This document shows, one piece after another, positions 6,175-14,421 of a stretch of DNA of 44,080 nt (positions within the stretch are counted from its first letter, which is position 1; each line of letters begins with the position of its first letter). The position numbers were made by a program, and so were the translations under genes. Source of the DNA: Albidovulum sp. (GTDB taxonomy: Bacteria > Pseudomonadota > Alphaproteobacteria > Rhodobacterales > Rhodobacteraceae); NCBI GenBank assembly GCA_030837785.1, contig JAUQYA010000060.1, positions 1-44,080 of the forward strand. The letters run 5' to 3'. The notes under the pieces were generated by a model, which saw nothing but the letters and a program-made list of their open reading frames with translations, had not been told where the DNA came from and did no database searches.

Positions 6175-7295
6175 CAGCCCATCAGCCCCGGATTGAGAAT
6201 GCCGCGCGGATCGAACCGCGCCCTGAGCCCGGCCGAAAGCGCCGCCACCGGCGCGGGCTCCGGCGGGAAGGGCGCGATCCGCGCCCGGGTCGCAGGTGCG
6301 GCGCGGATCAGCGTCGCATGGCCTTCGAAGGCGCCGAGCCGGGCGCGCAGATCCTCGCCCTCCGGCATCAGCAGCCAGATCCGCCCGCCGCCCCAGTCGT
6401 AGAGCGCCCCCCGCGCGCCCGTCCCTTCCCGTGCCCGCGCAACCAGCCCCGCCGCCTCCGAGGGCCGCGCCGCAAGCCGCCAGACATCACCCGGAACGCC
6501 GTGGAAGGGCGCCACGTCACGCACCCCGCGCCAGAGCGCCGCCGCGGCCCCGGGGTCGCGCTCCACCCGCACCGGCCCGAACGGGGCGAGCAGCGCGGCC
6601 AGCCGCTCCGCCCGGTAGGCGACCGACTGCGCGAAACCCTCGATCCGCACCAGCGTCCCCATCGCCCCATGCGCCGCCCCGGTCACGTCGTAGGGCGAGC
6701 CGAGCGCCGCGGTCATCGCCGCCACCGCCCGGGGGTCGTCGAGCCCGTCGAGGATCAGCACCGCCACCGCCCCGGGTGCCGGCAGCACCTTGAGGCTCAC
6801 CTCGGTCATGACCCCGAGCGTGCCCCAGGACCCCGCCATCAGCTTCACCAGATCGTAGCCGGTGACGTTCTTCATCACCCGCCCGCCGTTCTTCACCACC
6901 CTGCCGGTGCCGTCGACGAAGCGCACGCCGAGAAGCGCGTCGCGCGCCGCCCCCGCCTGCACCCGCCGCGGCCCCGAGACATTGGCCGCGACCATGCCGC
7001 CCAGCGTCGGCTCGCCCCCGGTCCCGAGAAGCCCGCGCCAGTCGGCGGGCTCGAAGGCGAGCCGCTGGCCCTCCGCCGCGAGCGCCGCCTTGACCTCGGC
7101 AAGCGCCGTCCCCGCACCCGCCACCAGCGTCAGCGCGCCGGGCTCGTGGAGCGTGATCCCGGAAAGGCCCGAGACCTCCAGCACCTCGCCCGCGACGGGA
7201 CGGCCGACATCGCGTGTGCCGCCGCCGCGGATGCGGAACGGCGCCCCCGCCCCCCGGATCGCCTCCGCCAGTTCCTCTTCGCCCGTGACCTTCAC
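6174..7295 (-). CDS. glcE: Glycolate oxidase FAD-binding subunit GlcE
   Basis: This is a PCMH-type (FAD_binding_4) protein of 373 residues, the second flavin subunit of glycolate oxidase. The FAD-binding signatures are F-R-I-R-G-G-G-T-R-D and the later G-S-W-G-T-L-G-V-M-T-E-V-S. It lacks the long C-terminal oxidase domain of GlcD, as expected. I chose the GTG at 7295 because AAGGCGG lies just upstream and the protein then begins V-K-V-T-G-E-E-E-L. The longer open frame to 7445 would run through the GC-rich intergenic element and into glcD. The 70-bp gap to glcD is filled by that element, whose end supplies the ribosome site. Confidence 0.93.
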   Translation of the reverse strand: MKVTGEEELAEAIRGAGAPFRIRGGGTRDVGRPVAGEVLEVSGLSGITLHEPGALTLVAGAGTALAEVKAALAAEGQRLAFEPADWRGLLGTGGEPTLGGMVAANVSGPRRVQAGAARDALLGVRFVDGTGRVVKNGGRVMKNVTGYDLVKLMAGSWGTLGVMTEVSLKVLPAPGAVAVLILDGLDDPRAVAAMTAALGSPYDVTGAAHGAMGTLVRIEGFAQSVAYRAERLAALLAPFGPVRVERDPGAAAALWRGVRDVAPFHGVPGDVWRLAARPSEAAGLVARAREGTGARGALYDWGGGRIWLLMPEGEDLRARLGAFEGHATLIRAAPATRARIAPFPPEPAPVAALSAGLRARFDPRGILNPGLMG

Positions 7296-7303
7296 CGATC
7301 CGC

Positions 7304-7360
7304 CTTCTTCGTTGCCGAAATACCCCGCGGGGGTCCGGGGGCGCGAAGCCCCCGGCGCCG
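7304..7360 (+). repeat. Intergenic GC-rich repeat element, copy A
   Basis: The plus strand reads TTCTTCGTTGCCGAAATA, then a run around GGGGGTCCGGGGG, then a hairpin CGGGGGC-GCGAA-GCCCCCG. It shares its core with the elements at 17694-17745 and 28768-28822. It lies between glcD and glcE inside one operon. On the coding (minus) strand its GAAGAAGG end forms the ribosome site of glcE. Confidence 0.75.
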
Positions 7361-7365
7361 CCCCC

Positions 7366-8799
7366 TCAGCCCGCGCGCCGCGCCGCCGAGGCCGCGAGCG
7401 GGAACACCTTTGCCGGGTTGAGCAGCCAGGCCGGATCGAAGACATCCTTCACCCGCATCTGCGCCTCCAGGTCCGCCTCGGCATACTGCACGCCCATCAG
7501 GTCGCGCTTCTCGACGCCGACGCCATGCTCGCCGGTCAGGCAGCCCCCCACCTCGACGCAGAGCCGAAGGATCGCCGCGCCCATCGCCTCGCAGCGTTCC
7601 AGGTCGCCCGGGCGGTTGGCGTCGTAGAGGATCAGCGGGTGCATGTTGCCGTCGCCGGCGTGGAAGACGTTGGCCACCTCGAGCCCGACCTCGCGGCTCA
7701 TCTCGCCGATGCGCCTCAGCACCCAGGGCAGCGCCGAGACCGGAATCGTGCCGTCGAGGCACATATAGTCGTTGATCTGCCCCATCGCCCCGAAGGCCGA
7801 CTTGCGGCCGAGCCAGATCTTCCGCGCCTCCTCCTCCGACCGGCTTTCGCGGAACTCCAGCGGATCGTGGCCGAGGGCGATCTGGCGGATCAGGCCGAGC
7901 TGTTCGTCGATCTCCGCCTCGGCGCCTTCGACCTCGACGATCAGCAGCGCCTCGCAATCGGGATAGCCCGCATGGGCGAAGTCCTCGCAGGCGCGGATGC
8001 AGGGCCGGTCCATGAACTCGATGGCGACGGGCAGCACGCCCGCCCGGATGATGTCGGCGACGCAGGCGCCGGCGACCTCGTTCGAGGCAAAGGCGATGAG
8101 GACGGGCCGCGCGCCCTCGGGCTTCGGCAGGATCCGCAGCACCGCCTCGGTGACCACGCCAAGCTGCCCCTCGGAGCCGCAGACGACGCCAAGCAGGTCG
8201 AGCCCGCCCGCGTCCATGTGGGCGCCGCCCAGGTCCACGACCGTCCCGTCCATCAGCACCATCGTCACGCCGAGGAGGTTGTTCGTCGTCACCCCGTATT
8301 TCAGGCAATGCGCGCCCCCCGAGTTCATCGCGATGTTGCCGGCAATGGCGCAGGCGAGCTGCGAGGACGGGTCGGGCGCGTAGAAGAACCCCTCGCCCTC
8401 CACCGCGCCGGTGACCGAGAGGTTGGTGCGGCCCGCCTCGACCCGGATGAAGCGGTCGCCGTAGTCCACCTCCAGCACCTTGGTCATCCGCGCGATCCCG
8501 AGGATGACGCTGTCGGCCGTCGGCAGCGCGCCGCCGGCAAGCGAGGTGCCCGCGCCGCGCGGCACGACCGGCACCCGCGCCGCATGGCAGACCTTCAGCG
8601 CCGCGACCACCTCCGCCGTCGACCGCGGCAGCACCACCGCAAGCGGCGGGCAGCGGTAGGCCGCGAGCGCGTCGCATTCATAGGCGCGCGTCTCGGCCGG
8701 GTCGTCGATCACCGCGTCGGCGGGCAGGACGGCGCGCAGACGCGCCACGATCTCGGCACGGCGGCCCAGGACGGACGCGTCGGGAAGGGGCATGTCCAT
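7366..8799 (-). CDS. glcD: Glycolate oxidase catalytic FAD subunit GlcD
   Basis: The 477-residue protein has an N-terminal PCMH FAD domain (V-V-P-R-G-A-G-T-S-L-A-G-G near residue 80) and a C-terminal FAD-oxidase domain with the H-A-G-D-G-N-M-H-P and G-E-H-G-V-G-V-E-K motifs. It oxidises glycolate (possibly also D-lactate) to the 2-oxo acid with GlcE and GlcF. It is the first gene of the operon. GGAGGT sits 7 bp before the ATG at 8799. Just upstream a 23-bp palindrome (8815-8837) is a likely repressor site overlapping the promoter. No GlcC-like regulator gene is adjacent. Confidence 0.96.
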   Translation of the reverse strand: MDMPLPDASVLGRRAEIVARLRAVLPADAVIDDPAETRAYECDALAAYRCPPLAVVLPRSTAEVVAALKVCHAARVPVVPRGAGTSLAGGALPTADSVILGIARMTKVLEVDYGDRFIRVEAGRTNLSVTGAVEGEGFFYAPDPSSQLACAIAGNIAMNSGGAHCLKYGVTTNNLLGVTMVLMDGTVVDLGGAHMDAGGLDLLGVVCGSEGQLGVVTEAVLRILPKPEGARPVLIAFASNEVAGACVADIIRAGVLPVAIEFMDRPCIRACEDFAHAGYPDCEALLIVEVEGAEAEIDEQLGLIRQIALGHDPLEFRESRSEEEARKIWLGRKSAFGAMGQINDYMCLDGTIPVSALPWVLRRIGEMSREVGLEVANVFHAGDGNMHPLILYDANRPGDLERCEAMGAAILRLCVEVGGCLTGEHGVGVEKRDLMGVQYAEADLEAQMRVKDVFDPAWLLNPAKVFPLAASAARRAG

Positions 8800-8814
8800 G
8801 CGGGATACCTCCGA

Positions 8815-8837
8815 ATTGGTAAAATCTTATAACCAAT
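8815..8837 (-). promoter_or_regulatory. Palindromic operator in front of glcD
   Basis: ATTGGT (8815-8820) and ACCAAT (8832-8837) form an inverted repeat with an 11-bp AT-rich centre, and near-symmetry extends inward (ATTGGTWAWAA half sites). TTGGT/ACCAA half sites resemble operators of the FadR/PdhR/LldR branch of GntR regulators, which often control lactate and glycolate oxidases. The usual spacing in that group is shorter, so the match is not exact. On the minus strand the centre contains TATAAG, a possible -10. The site ends 15 bp before the start codon. Confidence 0.5.
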
Positions 8838-8870
8838 CCAGGGCCGGAACAAGCCGCCATCTGCAAAACG

Positions 8871-8900
8871 AAACGCCCCCGCAGTGTTGCGGGGGCGTTT
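8871..8900 (-). terminator. Terminator of the cox cluster
   Basis: AAACGCCCCCGCA (8871-8883) and TGCGGGGGCGTTT (8888-8900) form a perfect 13-bp stem around GTGT. The minus strand continues CGTTTTGC, giving a broken T run. It lies 19 bp beyond the coxM stop and insulates glcD from the cox genes. Confidence 0.85.
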
Positions 8901-8919
8901 GCTGATGCGTTTCGCGCCG

Positions 8920-9705
8920 TCAGGAGGCGGCGACCGCGCGGCCGGTCATCACCTTCACGAGGTTCGCCCGGTAGGCCGGCGTGCCGTGCAGGTCGCCGAC
9001 CAGCCCGTCGGCCGACACCGTCAGGCCCGAGAGCGCCGAGGCCGCATAGCTGGCCGACAGCGCCTTCTCCGCCTCAGCCCAGCGGAACACGCCGTTCTCG
9101 CCCGCGCCGGTGATCGCCACCCGCACCCCCGAAGGGTATTTCGCCACTAAGGCCCCGGTCAGCGCGAAGCGCGAGGCCGGCTGCTCGAACTTGGCATAGG
9201 CCGCGCGCGCGGGGATCGGAAAGCGGACCGAGGTGATGATCTCGCCCTCGTCCAGCGCCGTGGCGAAGAGGCCACGGAAGTAGTCGTCCGCCGCGATCTG
9301 GCGCTTGTTGGTGACGATCGTCGCGCCCGAGCCGAGGGCGGCGGCCGGGTAGTCCGCCGCCGGATCGTTGTTGGCAAGGCTGCCGCCGATCGTGCCGCGA
9401 TTCCTGACCGCCGGATCGCCGATCCCGCCGGCAAGCTTCGCCAGCGCCGGATAGTCCTTCGCCGCCGCCTTCGCCACCTCGGCATGCGTCGTCGTCGCGC
9501 CGATCGCCAGCGTGTCGCCCTCGCGGCGGACGCCCTTGAGGTCGGGGATGCCGGTGAGGCTGACCAGCACCGCCGGCGCCGCCAGCCGCTGCTTCATCGT
9601 CGGCATCAGCGTGTGGCCGCCGGCAAGCGCCTGCGCGTCCTCCCGCCCGAGCGCCTTGACGGCCTCGGCGACGGTGGAGGGTTTCACGAACTCGAAGTTG
9701 TGCAT
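8920..9705 (-). CDS. coxM: CO dehydrogenase-type FAD subunit CoxM
   Basis: The 261-residue protein is the medium subunit of a molybdenum hydroxylase. Its FAD-binding motifs are present: A-G-G-H-T-L near residue 28 and the T-I-G-G-S-L-A-N-N-D-P-A-A-D stretch near 105. It receives electrons from the 2Fe-2S subunit and passes them to an acceptor. It is the last gene of the S-L-M trio, 13 bp after coxL, and is followed by a strong terminator. It is slightly shorter than form I CoxM (about 288). Confidence 0.93.
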   Translation of the reverse strand: MHNFEFVKPSTVAEAVKALGREDAQALAGGHTLMPTMKQRLAAPAVLVSLTGIPDLKGVRREGDTLAIGATTTHAEVAKAAAKDYPALAKLAGGIGDPAVRNRGTIGGSLANNDPAADYPAAALGSGATIVTNKRQIAADDYFRGLFATALDEGEIITSVRFPIPARAAYAKFEQPASRFALTGALVAKYPSGVRVAITGAGENGVFRWAEAEKALSASYAASALSGLTVSADGLVGDLHGTPAYRANLVKVMTGRAVAAS

Positions 9706-9718
9706 GGCCGTTCCTCCC

Positions 9719-12085
9719 TCAGCCGTTGATCGCCTGCCAGACCCGCGCAGGCGAGACCGGCATGTCGATGTGATCCACCCTGTGGCCGCCGCGGTTGAGC
9801 GCGTCGAGCACCGCGTTGACCACCGCCGGCGGCGAGCCGATCGCGCCCGCCTCGCCGCAGCCCTTCACCCCCAGGGGATTGTGGGTGCAGGGCGTCTGGC
9901 AGGAATGGTCCACCCTGTAGAACGGCACGTCCGTCGCCCGCGGCATGGCATAGTCCATGTAGCTGCCGGACAGAAGCTGGCCGTTGCCGTCATAGGCGGC
10001 CCCCTCCAGCATCGCCTGGCCGATGCCCTGGCCGATCCCGCCGTGCACCTGGCCCTCGACGATCATCGGGTTGACGATGTTGCCGAAGTCGTCGGCCGCG
10101 GCGAAAGAGCAGACCGTCACCTTGCCGGTCTCCGGGTCCACCTCGACCTCGCAGGCATAGGCGCCGGCGGGATAGGTGAAGTTCGACGGGTCGTAGAACG
10201 CCGTCTCCTCCAGCCCCGGCTCCAGCTCCGCCAGCGGGTAGTTGTGGGGCACATAGGCGGCGAGGCAGACCGAGCCCCAGTCCACCGACTTGTCGGTGCC
10301 GGCGACGGTGAACTTGCCGCCCTTCAGCTCGATGTCCTGGTCGGAGGCCTCCATCAGGTGGGCGGCGATCTTCTTCGCCTTGGCGATGATCTTGTTGGTG
10401 GCCTTCACCATCGCCGAGCCGCCGACGGCAAGCGAGCGCGAGCCGTAGGTGCCCATCCCCATCGGCGTGTTCGAGGTGTCGCCGTGGACGACCTCGACCA
10501 TGCTTTCGGGAATCCCGATCAACTCCGAGATGACCTGCGGGAAGGCCGTCTCGTGCCCCTGGCCGTGGCTGTGGCTGCCGGTCATGACGACGATGCCGCC
10601 GGTGGCGTTCACCCGCACCGTGGCACTTTCGTAAAGCCCTGCCCGCGCGCCGAGCTGGCCGACGAGGTTCGATGGCGCGATGCCGCAGGCCTCGATGTAG
10701 CAGTTGACGCCGAGCCCGCGCAAAAGCCCCTTGCGCGCGCTTTCCGCCCGGCGCGCCTCGAACCCGGCGATGTCGGCGATCTGGACCAGCCGGTCCATCG
10801 TCGCCTGGTAGTTGCCGGTGTCGTACTGCACCGCCACCGGGGTCTGGTAGGGGAATTCGTCCGCGCCGACGAAGTTCCTGCGCCGGATCTCGATCGGGTC
10901 GATCCCCATCTCGCGCGCGGCCTTGTCGATCACGCGTTCAAGCTGGAAGGTCGCCTCGGGCCGGCCGGCGCCGCGGTAGGCGTCCACCGGCACGGTGTTG
11001 GTGAAGACCGCCTTCACGTTCACGTAGATCAGTGGCGTCTTGTAGGTCCCCGCCATCAGCGTGCCGTGCAGGTAGGTCGGGATCGAGGGCGCGAAGGTGG
11101 AAAGATAGGCCCCCATGTTCGCGTAGGTCTCGGTCCTGAGCGCGAGGAAATGGCCCGCCTTGTCGAGCGCCAGCTCGATCTTCGTCACATGGTCGCGGCC
11201 GTGCGCGTCGGTCATGAAGCTTTCCGACCGCGTGCAGGTCCATTTCACCGGGCGGCCGACCACCCTGGACGCGTGGGTGACGAAGGCCTCCTCGATGTAG
11301 TGGAAGATTTTCGAACCGAAGCCGCCGCCGACGTCGGGCGCCACCACGCGCAGCTTGTGTTCCGGGATCGAGAGCACGAAGGCCCCCATCAGGAGCCGGA
11401 TCACATGCGGGTTCTGGCTGGTGGTGTAGAGCGTGTAGTCGTCGCGCGCGAAGTCGTAGTCGCCGATCGCAACGCGCGGCTCCATCGCGTTCGGAATCAG
11501 CCGGTTGTTGACCAGTTCCAGCGTGGTGACGTGATCGGCCTTGGCGAAGGCGGCATCGGTCGGGGCCTTGTTGTCCTCGATGAAGCCCCAGTCGTAGCAG
11601 AGGTTGGAACCAAGCTCGTCATGGACAAGCGCGCCGCCCCTGACCGCGGCCTTCATGTCGATGACGGCGGGCAGTTCCTCGATGTCGACCTCGACCGCCT
11701 CGGCCGCGTCGCGGGCCTGTTCCAGCGTCTCGGCCACGACGCAGGCGATGGCGTCGCCGACGTAGCGCACCTTGCCCTCGGCGAGGATCGGGTGCTTGGG
11801 CTCCAGCATCGGCTTGCCCTGGCGGTCGTGGATCTGCCAGCCGCAGGGGACGCCGCCCTTGCCCTCGAAGTCCTTCGCGGTGAAGACCTTGAGCACGCCG
11901 GGCATCGCCTCGGCCGCGCCGGTGTCGATCGACCTGATCCGCCCGTGGGCGACCTGGCTGCGCACGAAGACCGCATGGGTCTGGCCGCGCAGGTTGATGT
12001 CGTCGGTGTAGCGCCCCCTCCCGGTCAGGAAGCGGACATCCTCGCGGCGCTTGGAGCTTGCGCCGATCCCGTGATCCTTAGGCAT
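9719..12085 (-). CDS. coxL: Form II CO dehydrogenase-type molybdenum subunit CoxL
   Basis: This 788-residue large subunit of the xanthine dehydrogenase family binds the Mo-pterin dinucleotide. The active-site loop reads A-Y-R-G-A-G-R (369-375), the form II signature; form I enzymes with proven high-affinity CO oxidation carry A-Y-R-C-S-F-R. The catalytic base is E745 in G-C-G-E-A-G-A-I-G. G-G-G-F-G-S-K near 253 and the G-Q-G-H-E motif near 508 also fit. Without the loop cysteine, a copper-sulfur bridge at molybdenum as in form I is not expected. The true substrate may be CO at low affinity or another small molecule. Gene order S-L-M agrees with form II. Confidence 0.94.
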   Translation of the reverse strand: MPKDHGIGASSKRREDVRFLTGRGRYTDDINLRGQTHAVFVRSQVAHGRIRSIDTGAAEAMPGVLKVFTAKDFEGKGGVPCGWQIHDRQGKPMLEPKHPILAEGKVRYVGDAIACVVAETLEQARDAAEAVEVDIEELPAVIDMKAAVRGGALVHDELGSNLCYDWGFIEDNKAPTDAAFAKADHVTTLELVNNRLIPNAMEPRVAIGDYDFARDDYTLYTTSQNPHVIRLLMGAFVLSIPEHKLRVVAPDVGGGFGSKIFHYIEEAFVTHASRVVGRPVKWTCTRSESFMTDAHGRDHVTKIELALDKAGHFLALRTETYANMGAYLSTFAPSIPTYLHGTLMAGTYKTPLIYVNVKAVFTNTVPVDAYRGAGRPEATFQLERVIDKAAREMGIDPIEIRRRNFVGADEFPYQTPVAVQYDTGNYQATMDRLVQIADIAGFEARRAESARKGLLRGLGVNCYIEACGIAPSNLVGQLGARAGLYESATVRVNATGGIVVMTGSHSHGQGHETAFPQVISELIGIPESMVEVVHGDTSNTPMGMGTYGSRSLAVGGSAMVKATNKIIAKAKKIAAHLMEASDQDIELKGGKFTVAGTDKSVDWGSVCLAAYVPHNYPLAELEPGLEETAFYDPSNFTYPAGAYACEVEVDPETGKVTVCSFAAADDFGNIVNPMIVEGQVHGGIGQGIGQAMLEGAAYDGNGQLLSGSYMDYAMPRATDVPFYRVDHSCQTPCTHNPLGVKGCGEAGAIGSPPAVVNAVLDALNRGGHRVDHIDMPVSPARVWQAING

Positions 12086-12097
12086 GATTCCCCTCCC

Positions 12098-12583
12098 TCA
12101 TTCGGCGGCGACGGCCGACACGTCCTGCCCGGACGCGGCAAGCACCGCCTTGACGATGTTGTGATAGCCGGTGCAACGGCAGATGTTGCCCTCGAGGTAG
12201 TGGCGCACCTCGGCCTCGGTCGGCTTCGGGTTCTCGGCCAGAAGGGCGGCCGAGGACATCACCATGCCCGGCGTGCAGAAGCCGCACTGAAGCCCGTGGT
12301 GATCCTGGAACGCCTGCTGGACCGGGCCGAGCGAGCCGTCGGCATTGGCCATCCCCTCGATCGTGCGCACCTCGGCGCCGGCCACGTCGAGCGCGAAGAC
12401 GGTGCAGCTTTTCACCGCCTTGCCGCCGACATGCACCACGCAGGAGCCACATTGCGAGGTGTCGCAGCCGACATGGGTGCCGGTCAGCCCGAGCCCCTCG
12501 CGCAGGAACTGCACCAGTAGCGTGCGCCCCTCCACCTCGCCGGAAACGGCACGGCCGTTCACGGTCATCGTGACTTTGGTCAT
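12098..12583 (-). CDS. coxS: CO dehydrogenase-type 2Fe-2S subunit CoxS
   Basis: The 161-residue small subunit carries both expected clusters. A plant-ferredoxin-like 2Fe-2S site is at C40, C45, C48 and C60. An all-helical 2Fe-2S site is at C100, C103, C135 and C137 (Q-C-G-F-C-T-P-G and C-R-C-T-G). It moves electrons from the molybdenum centre of CoxL to the FAD of CoxM. It is first in the trio, 12 bp ahead of coxL. All eight ligands are present and the length is normal. Confidence 0.96.
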   Translation of the reverse strand: MTKVTMTVNGRAVSGEVEGRTLLVQFLREGLGLTGTHVGCDTSQCGSCVVHVGGKAVKSCTVFALDVAGAEVRTIEGMANADGSLGPVQQAFQDHHGLQCGFCTPGMVMSSAALLAENPKPTEAEVRHYLEGNICRCTGYHNIVKAVLAASGQDVSAVAAE

Positions 12584-12610
12584 TCTTACCTCCCTTTCGA
12601 TCCCTTGGGC

Positions 12611-13159
12611 TCAGTTGCCGAAGACGCGCTTGAGCCAACCCTTCTTTGCGGTCGTTCCGGCCTCCGCGCCAGACTCGGGCCCGCCCCCGTCCTTGTCCGG
12701 GCCGGGGCCGCCGGCATCCGGCCCCTCCACCGTGGTCTTGAACCGTTCGAAGAACTCGTCGGCGAGCTTCTTGGCGAAGCCGTCGATCAGCCGGCTGCCA
12801 AGCTGGGCGAGCTTGCCGCCCACGCTCGCCTCCACCTCGTAGGACAGAAGCGTGCCCTCCGGTGCGGGCTCCAGCGTCACCCTGGCGCCGCCCTTGGCAA
12901 ATCCCGCAGGCCCGCCCTTGCCTTCGCCGCTGATCGTCACCGCCCGGCCCGGCACGATGTCGGAAAGCGCGACGATGCCGGTGAACCTGGCCTTCACCGG
13001 CCCGACCTTCTGCACCACGACGGCCTCGTATCCGGCTTCGGGCGACCCGGTCAGGCTTTCGCAGCCGGGGATGCAGGCGCTCAGCACCTTGGGGTCGAGG
13101 ATCGCCGCCCAGACCGTTTCGGGGCTGGCCTTGATGTCGCGATGGTCGGTGAGTTGCAT
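12611..13159 (-). CDS. coxG: CoxG-type SRPBCC protein
   Basis: Residues 1-145 have the CoxG/SRPBCC fold pattern: M-Q-L-T-D-H-R-D-I-K-A-S-P-E-T-V-W at the start, then I-P-G-C-E-S-L and the K-V-G-P-V-K-A-R-F strand. CoxG is reported to anchor CO dehydrogenase at the membrane and may bind hydrophobic ligands. The C-terminal 37 residues are a Gly/Pro/Asp-rich linker ending in K-K-G-W-L-K-R-V-F-G-N, an amphipathic basic tail suited to membrane contact. It lies 27 bp upstream of coxS on the same strand. Confidence 0.9.
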   Translation of the reverse strand: MQLTDHRDIKASPETVWAAILDPKVLSACIPGCESLTGSPEAGYEAVVVQKVGPVKARFTGIVALSDIVPGRAVTISGEGKGGPAGFAKGGARVTLEPAPEGTLLSYEVEASVGGKLAQLGSRLIDGFAKKLADEFFERFKTTVEGPDAGGPGPDKDGGGPESGAEAGTTAKKGWLKRVFGN

Positions 13160-13289
13160 CTGTCCTCTCTCCTCCGCGCCGGCGCCACGGGATTCGCCCG
13201 GCCTCAGGCTATGTGAGGAAGGTCGTGCTTGTCATCTCTCCGCTTGCAGGAATCGCCGGCCCCCGGGACGCAGCGGCCGGGACCGGCCC

Positions 13290-14270
13290 TCATTCCCCGC
13301 GCCTCAGCACCCGGGTGACCTCGGCGATGATCGACACCGCGATCTCGCCCGGCGACCGGGCGCCGATGTCAAGCCCGACGGGGGCGTGGATCCGGGCGAT
13401 CTCGGCCTCGGAATATCCGGCCTCGGTCAGGCGGGCGACGCGCTTGCCATGCGTCCGCCCGGACCCGAGGCAGCCGAGGTAGAAGACCTCGGACGCCAGC
13501 GTCGCGCGGATTGCCGGGTCGTCGATCTTGGGATCGTGGGTCAGGGTGACGACTGCCGTGCGCGCGTCGAGCCCGATCGCCGCCAGTGCCTCGTCGGGCC
13601 AGTCGTGGCGGATGTCCTCGCCGGGGAAACGCGCGGCGGAGCCGAAGGCCTCGCGCGGATCGACGAGGACGGGATCGTAGCCGCAGGCCCGTGCCATGCC
13701 GACCAGCGACTGGGCGACATGGACGGCGCCGACGATGACCATCCTAAGCGGCGGGTTGTGGATGCCGACGAATTCCTCGTCCTCCACGCCCGAGCGGTCG
13801 GCGCGGAAGCGCGCGTCGATGTCCGCATCAGTGCCGGGAGCTGCCAGCCGCCGCGACCAGTCCGACAGGTTCACGACATAGGCGAGCGGCCGGCGTGCCG
13901 CCCGCGCCGCGACCAGATCGGCCAGCATCGGCTCCGGCAGGCCCGGGCCCACCGGCTCCACCAGCACCCGGATCGTGCCGCCGCAGGCAAGACCCACGGC
14001 AAAGGCTTCCTCGTCGCTCACCCCGAAGGTCAGAACGCGCGGGCGCCCGTCCTCAAGCGCGGCCAGCGCCTCCTCGACCACGGCGCCCTCGACGCATCCG
14101 CCCGAGACCGAGCCCGCCATCTCGCCCGCACCCGAGACGGCAAGCTGGCTGCCGGCCTGCCGGGGTGCGGAGCCCCAGGTCTCGATCACGGTGGCGATCG
14201 CCGCGCCCTTTCCGGCGCGGTGCCAGTCGAGGGCGGTTTCGGGAATGCGGTCGTGTTCGGCTAGGTCCAT
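13290..14270 (-). CDS. XdhC/CoxF-family molybdenum hydroxylase maturation protein
   Basis: The 326-residue protein has an N-terminal XdhC_CoxI domain (G-S-A-P-R-Q-A-G-S near 32 and G-S-V-S-G-G-C-V-E-G near 52). Its C-terminal Rossmann domain (M-V-I-V-G-A-V-H-V-A near 180) ends with L-G-C-L-G-S and H-A-P-V-G-L-D-I-G. Such proteins bind Mo-pterin, help load its terminal sulfur and insert the finished cofactor into the large subunit. I chose ATG 14270 because GGGAGGA lies 7 bp upstream; a GTG at 14288 would overlap that site. It sits between the OmpA-family gene and coxG, with gaps of about 130-150 bp in which I see no clear signal. Confidence 0.88.
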   Translation of the reverse strand: MDLAEHDRIPETALDWHRAGKGAAIATVIETWGSAPRQAGSQLAVSGAGEMAGSVSGGCVEGAVVEEALAALEDGRPRVLTFGVSDEEAFAVGLACGGTIRVLVEPVGPGLPEPMLADLVAARAARRPLAYVVNLSDWSRRLAAPGTDADIDARFRADRSGVEDEEFVGIHNPPLRMVIVGAVHVAQSLVGMARACGYDPVLVDPREAFGSAARFPGEDIRHDWPDEALAAIGLDARTAVVTLTHDPKIDDPAIRATLASEVFYLGCLGSGRTHGKRVARLTEAGYSEAEIARIHAPVGLDIGARSPGEIAVSIIAEVTRVLRRGE

Positions 14271-14421
14271 GATCCAATCCTCCCGCACGGACTATGGATC
14301 GGGGCGGGAGGGGGTTCCAGCGAAACCTTGCGGGCGGCGCGCCCCTACCCGGCGGAAAAGGCTGGGGGCAGCTTCCGCAAGGCAGACGCACGGGATCGGG
14401 CCGCGCGGCCCGGCGGGTCGG

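Noticed and set aside
9719..12085. CoxL as a form I, copper-containing CO dehydrogenase
   Set aside because: The loop reads A-Y-R-G-A-G-R, without the cysteine of form I.
9512..12520. Open frame of about 1000 codons on the plus strand opposite coxL-coxS
   Set aside because: Composition shadow of high-GC coding DNA: His/Arg/Asp-rich, no known motifs, fully antisense to clear cox genes.
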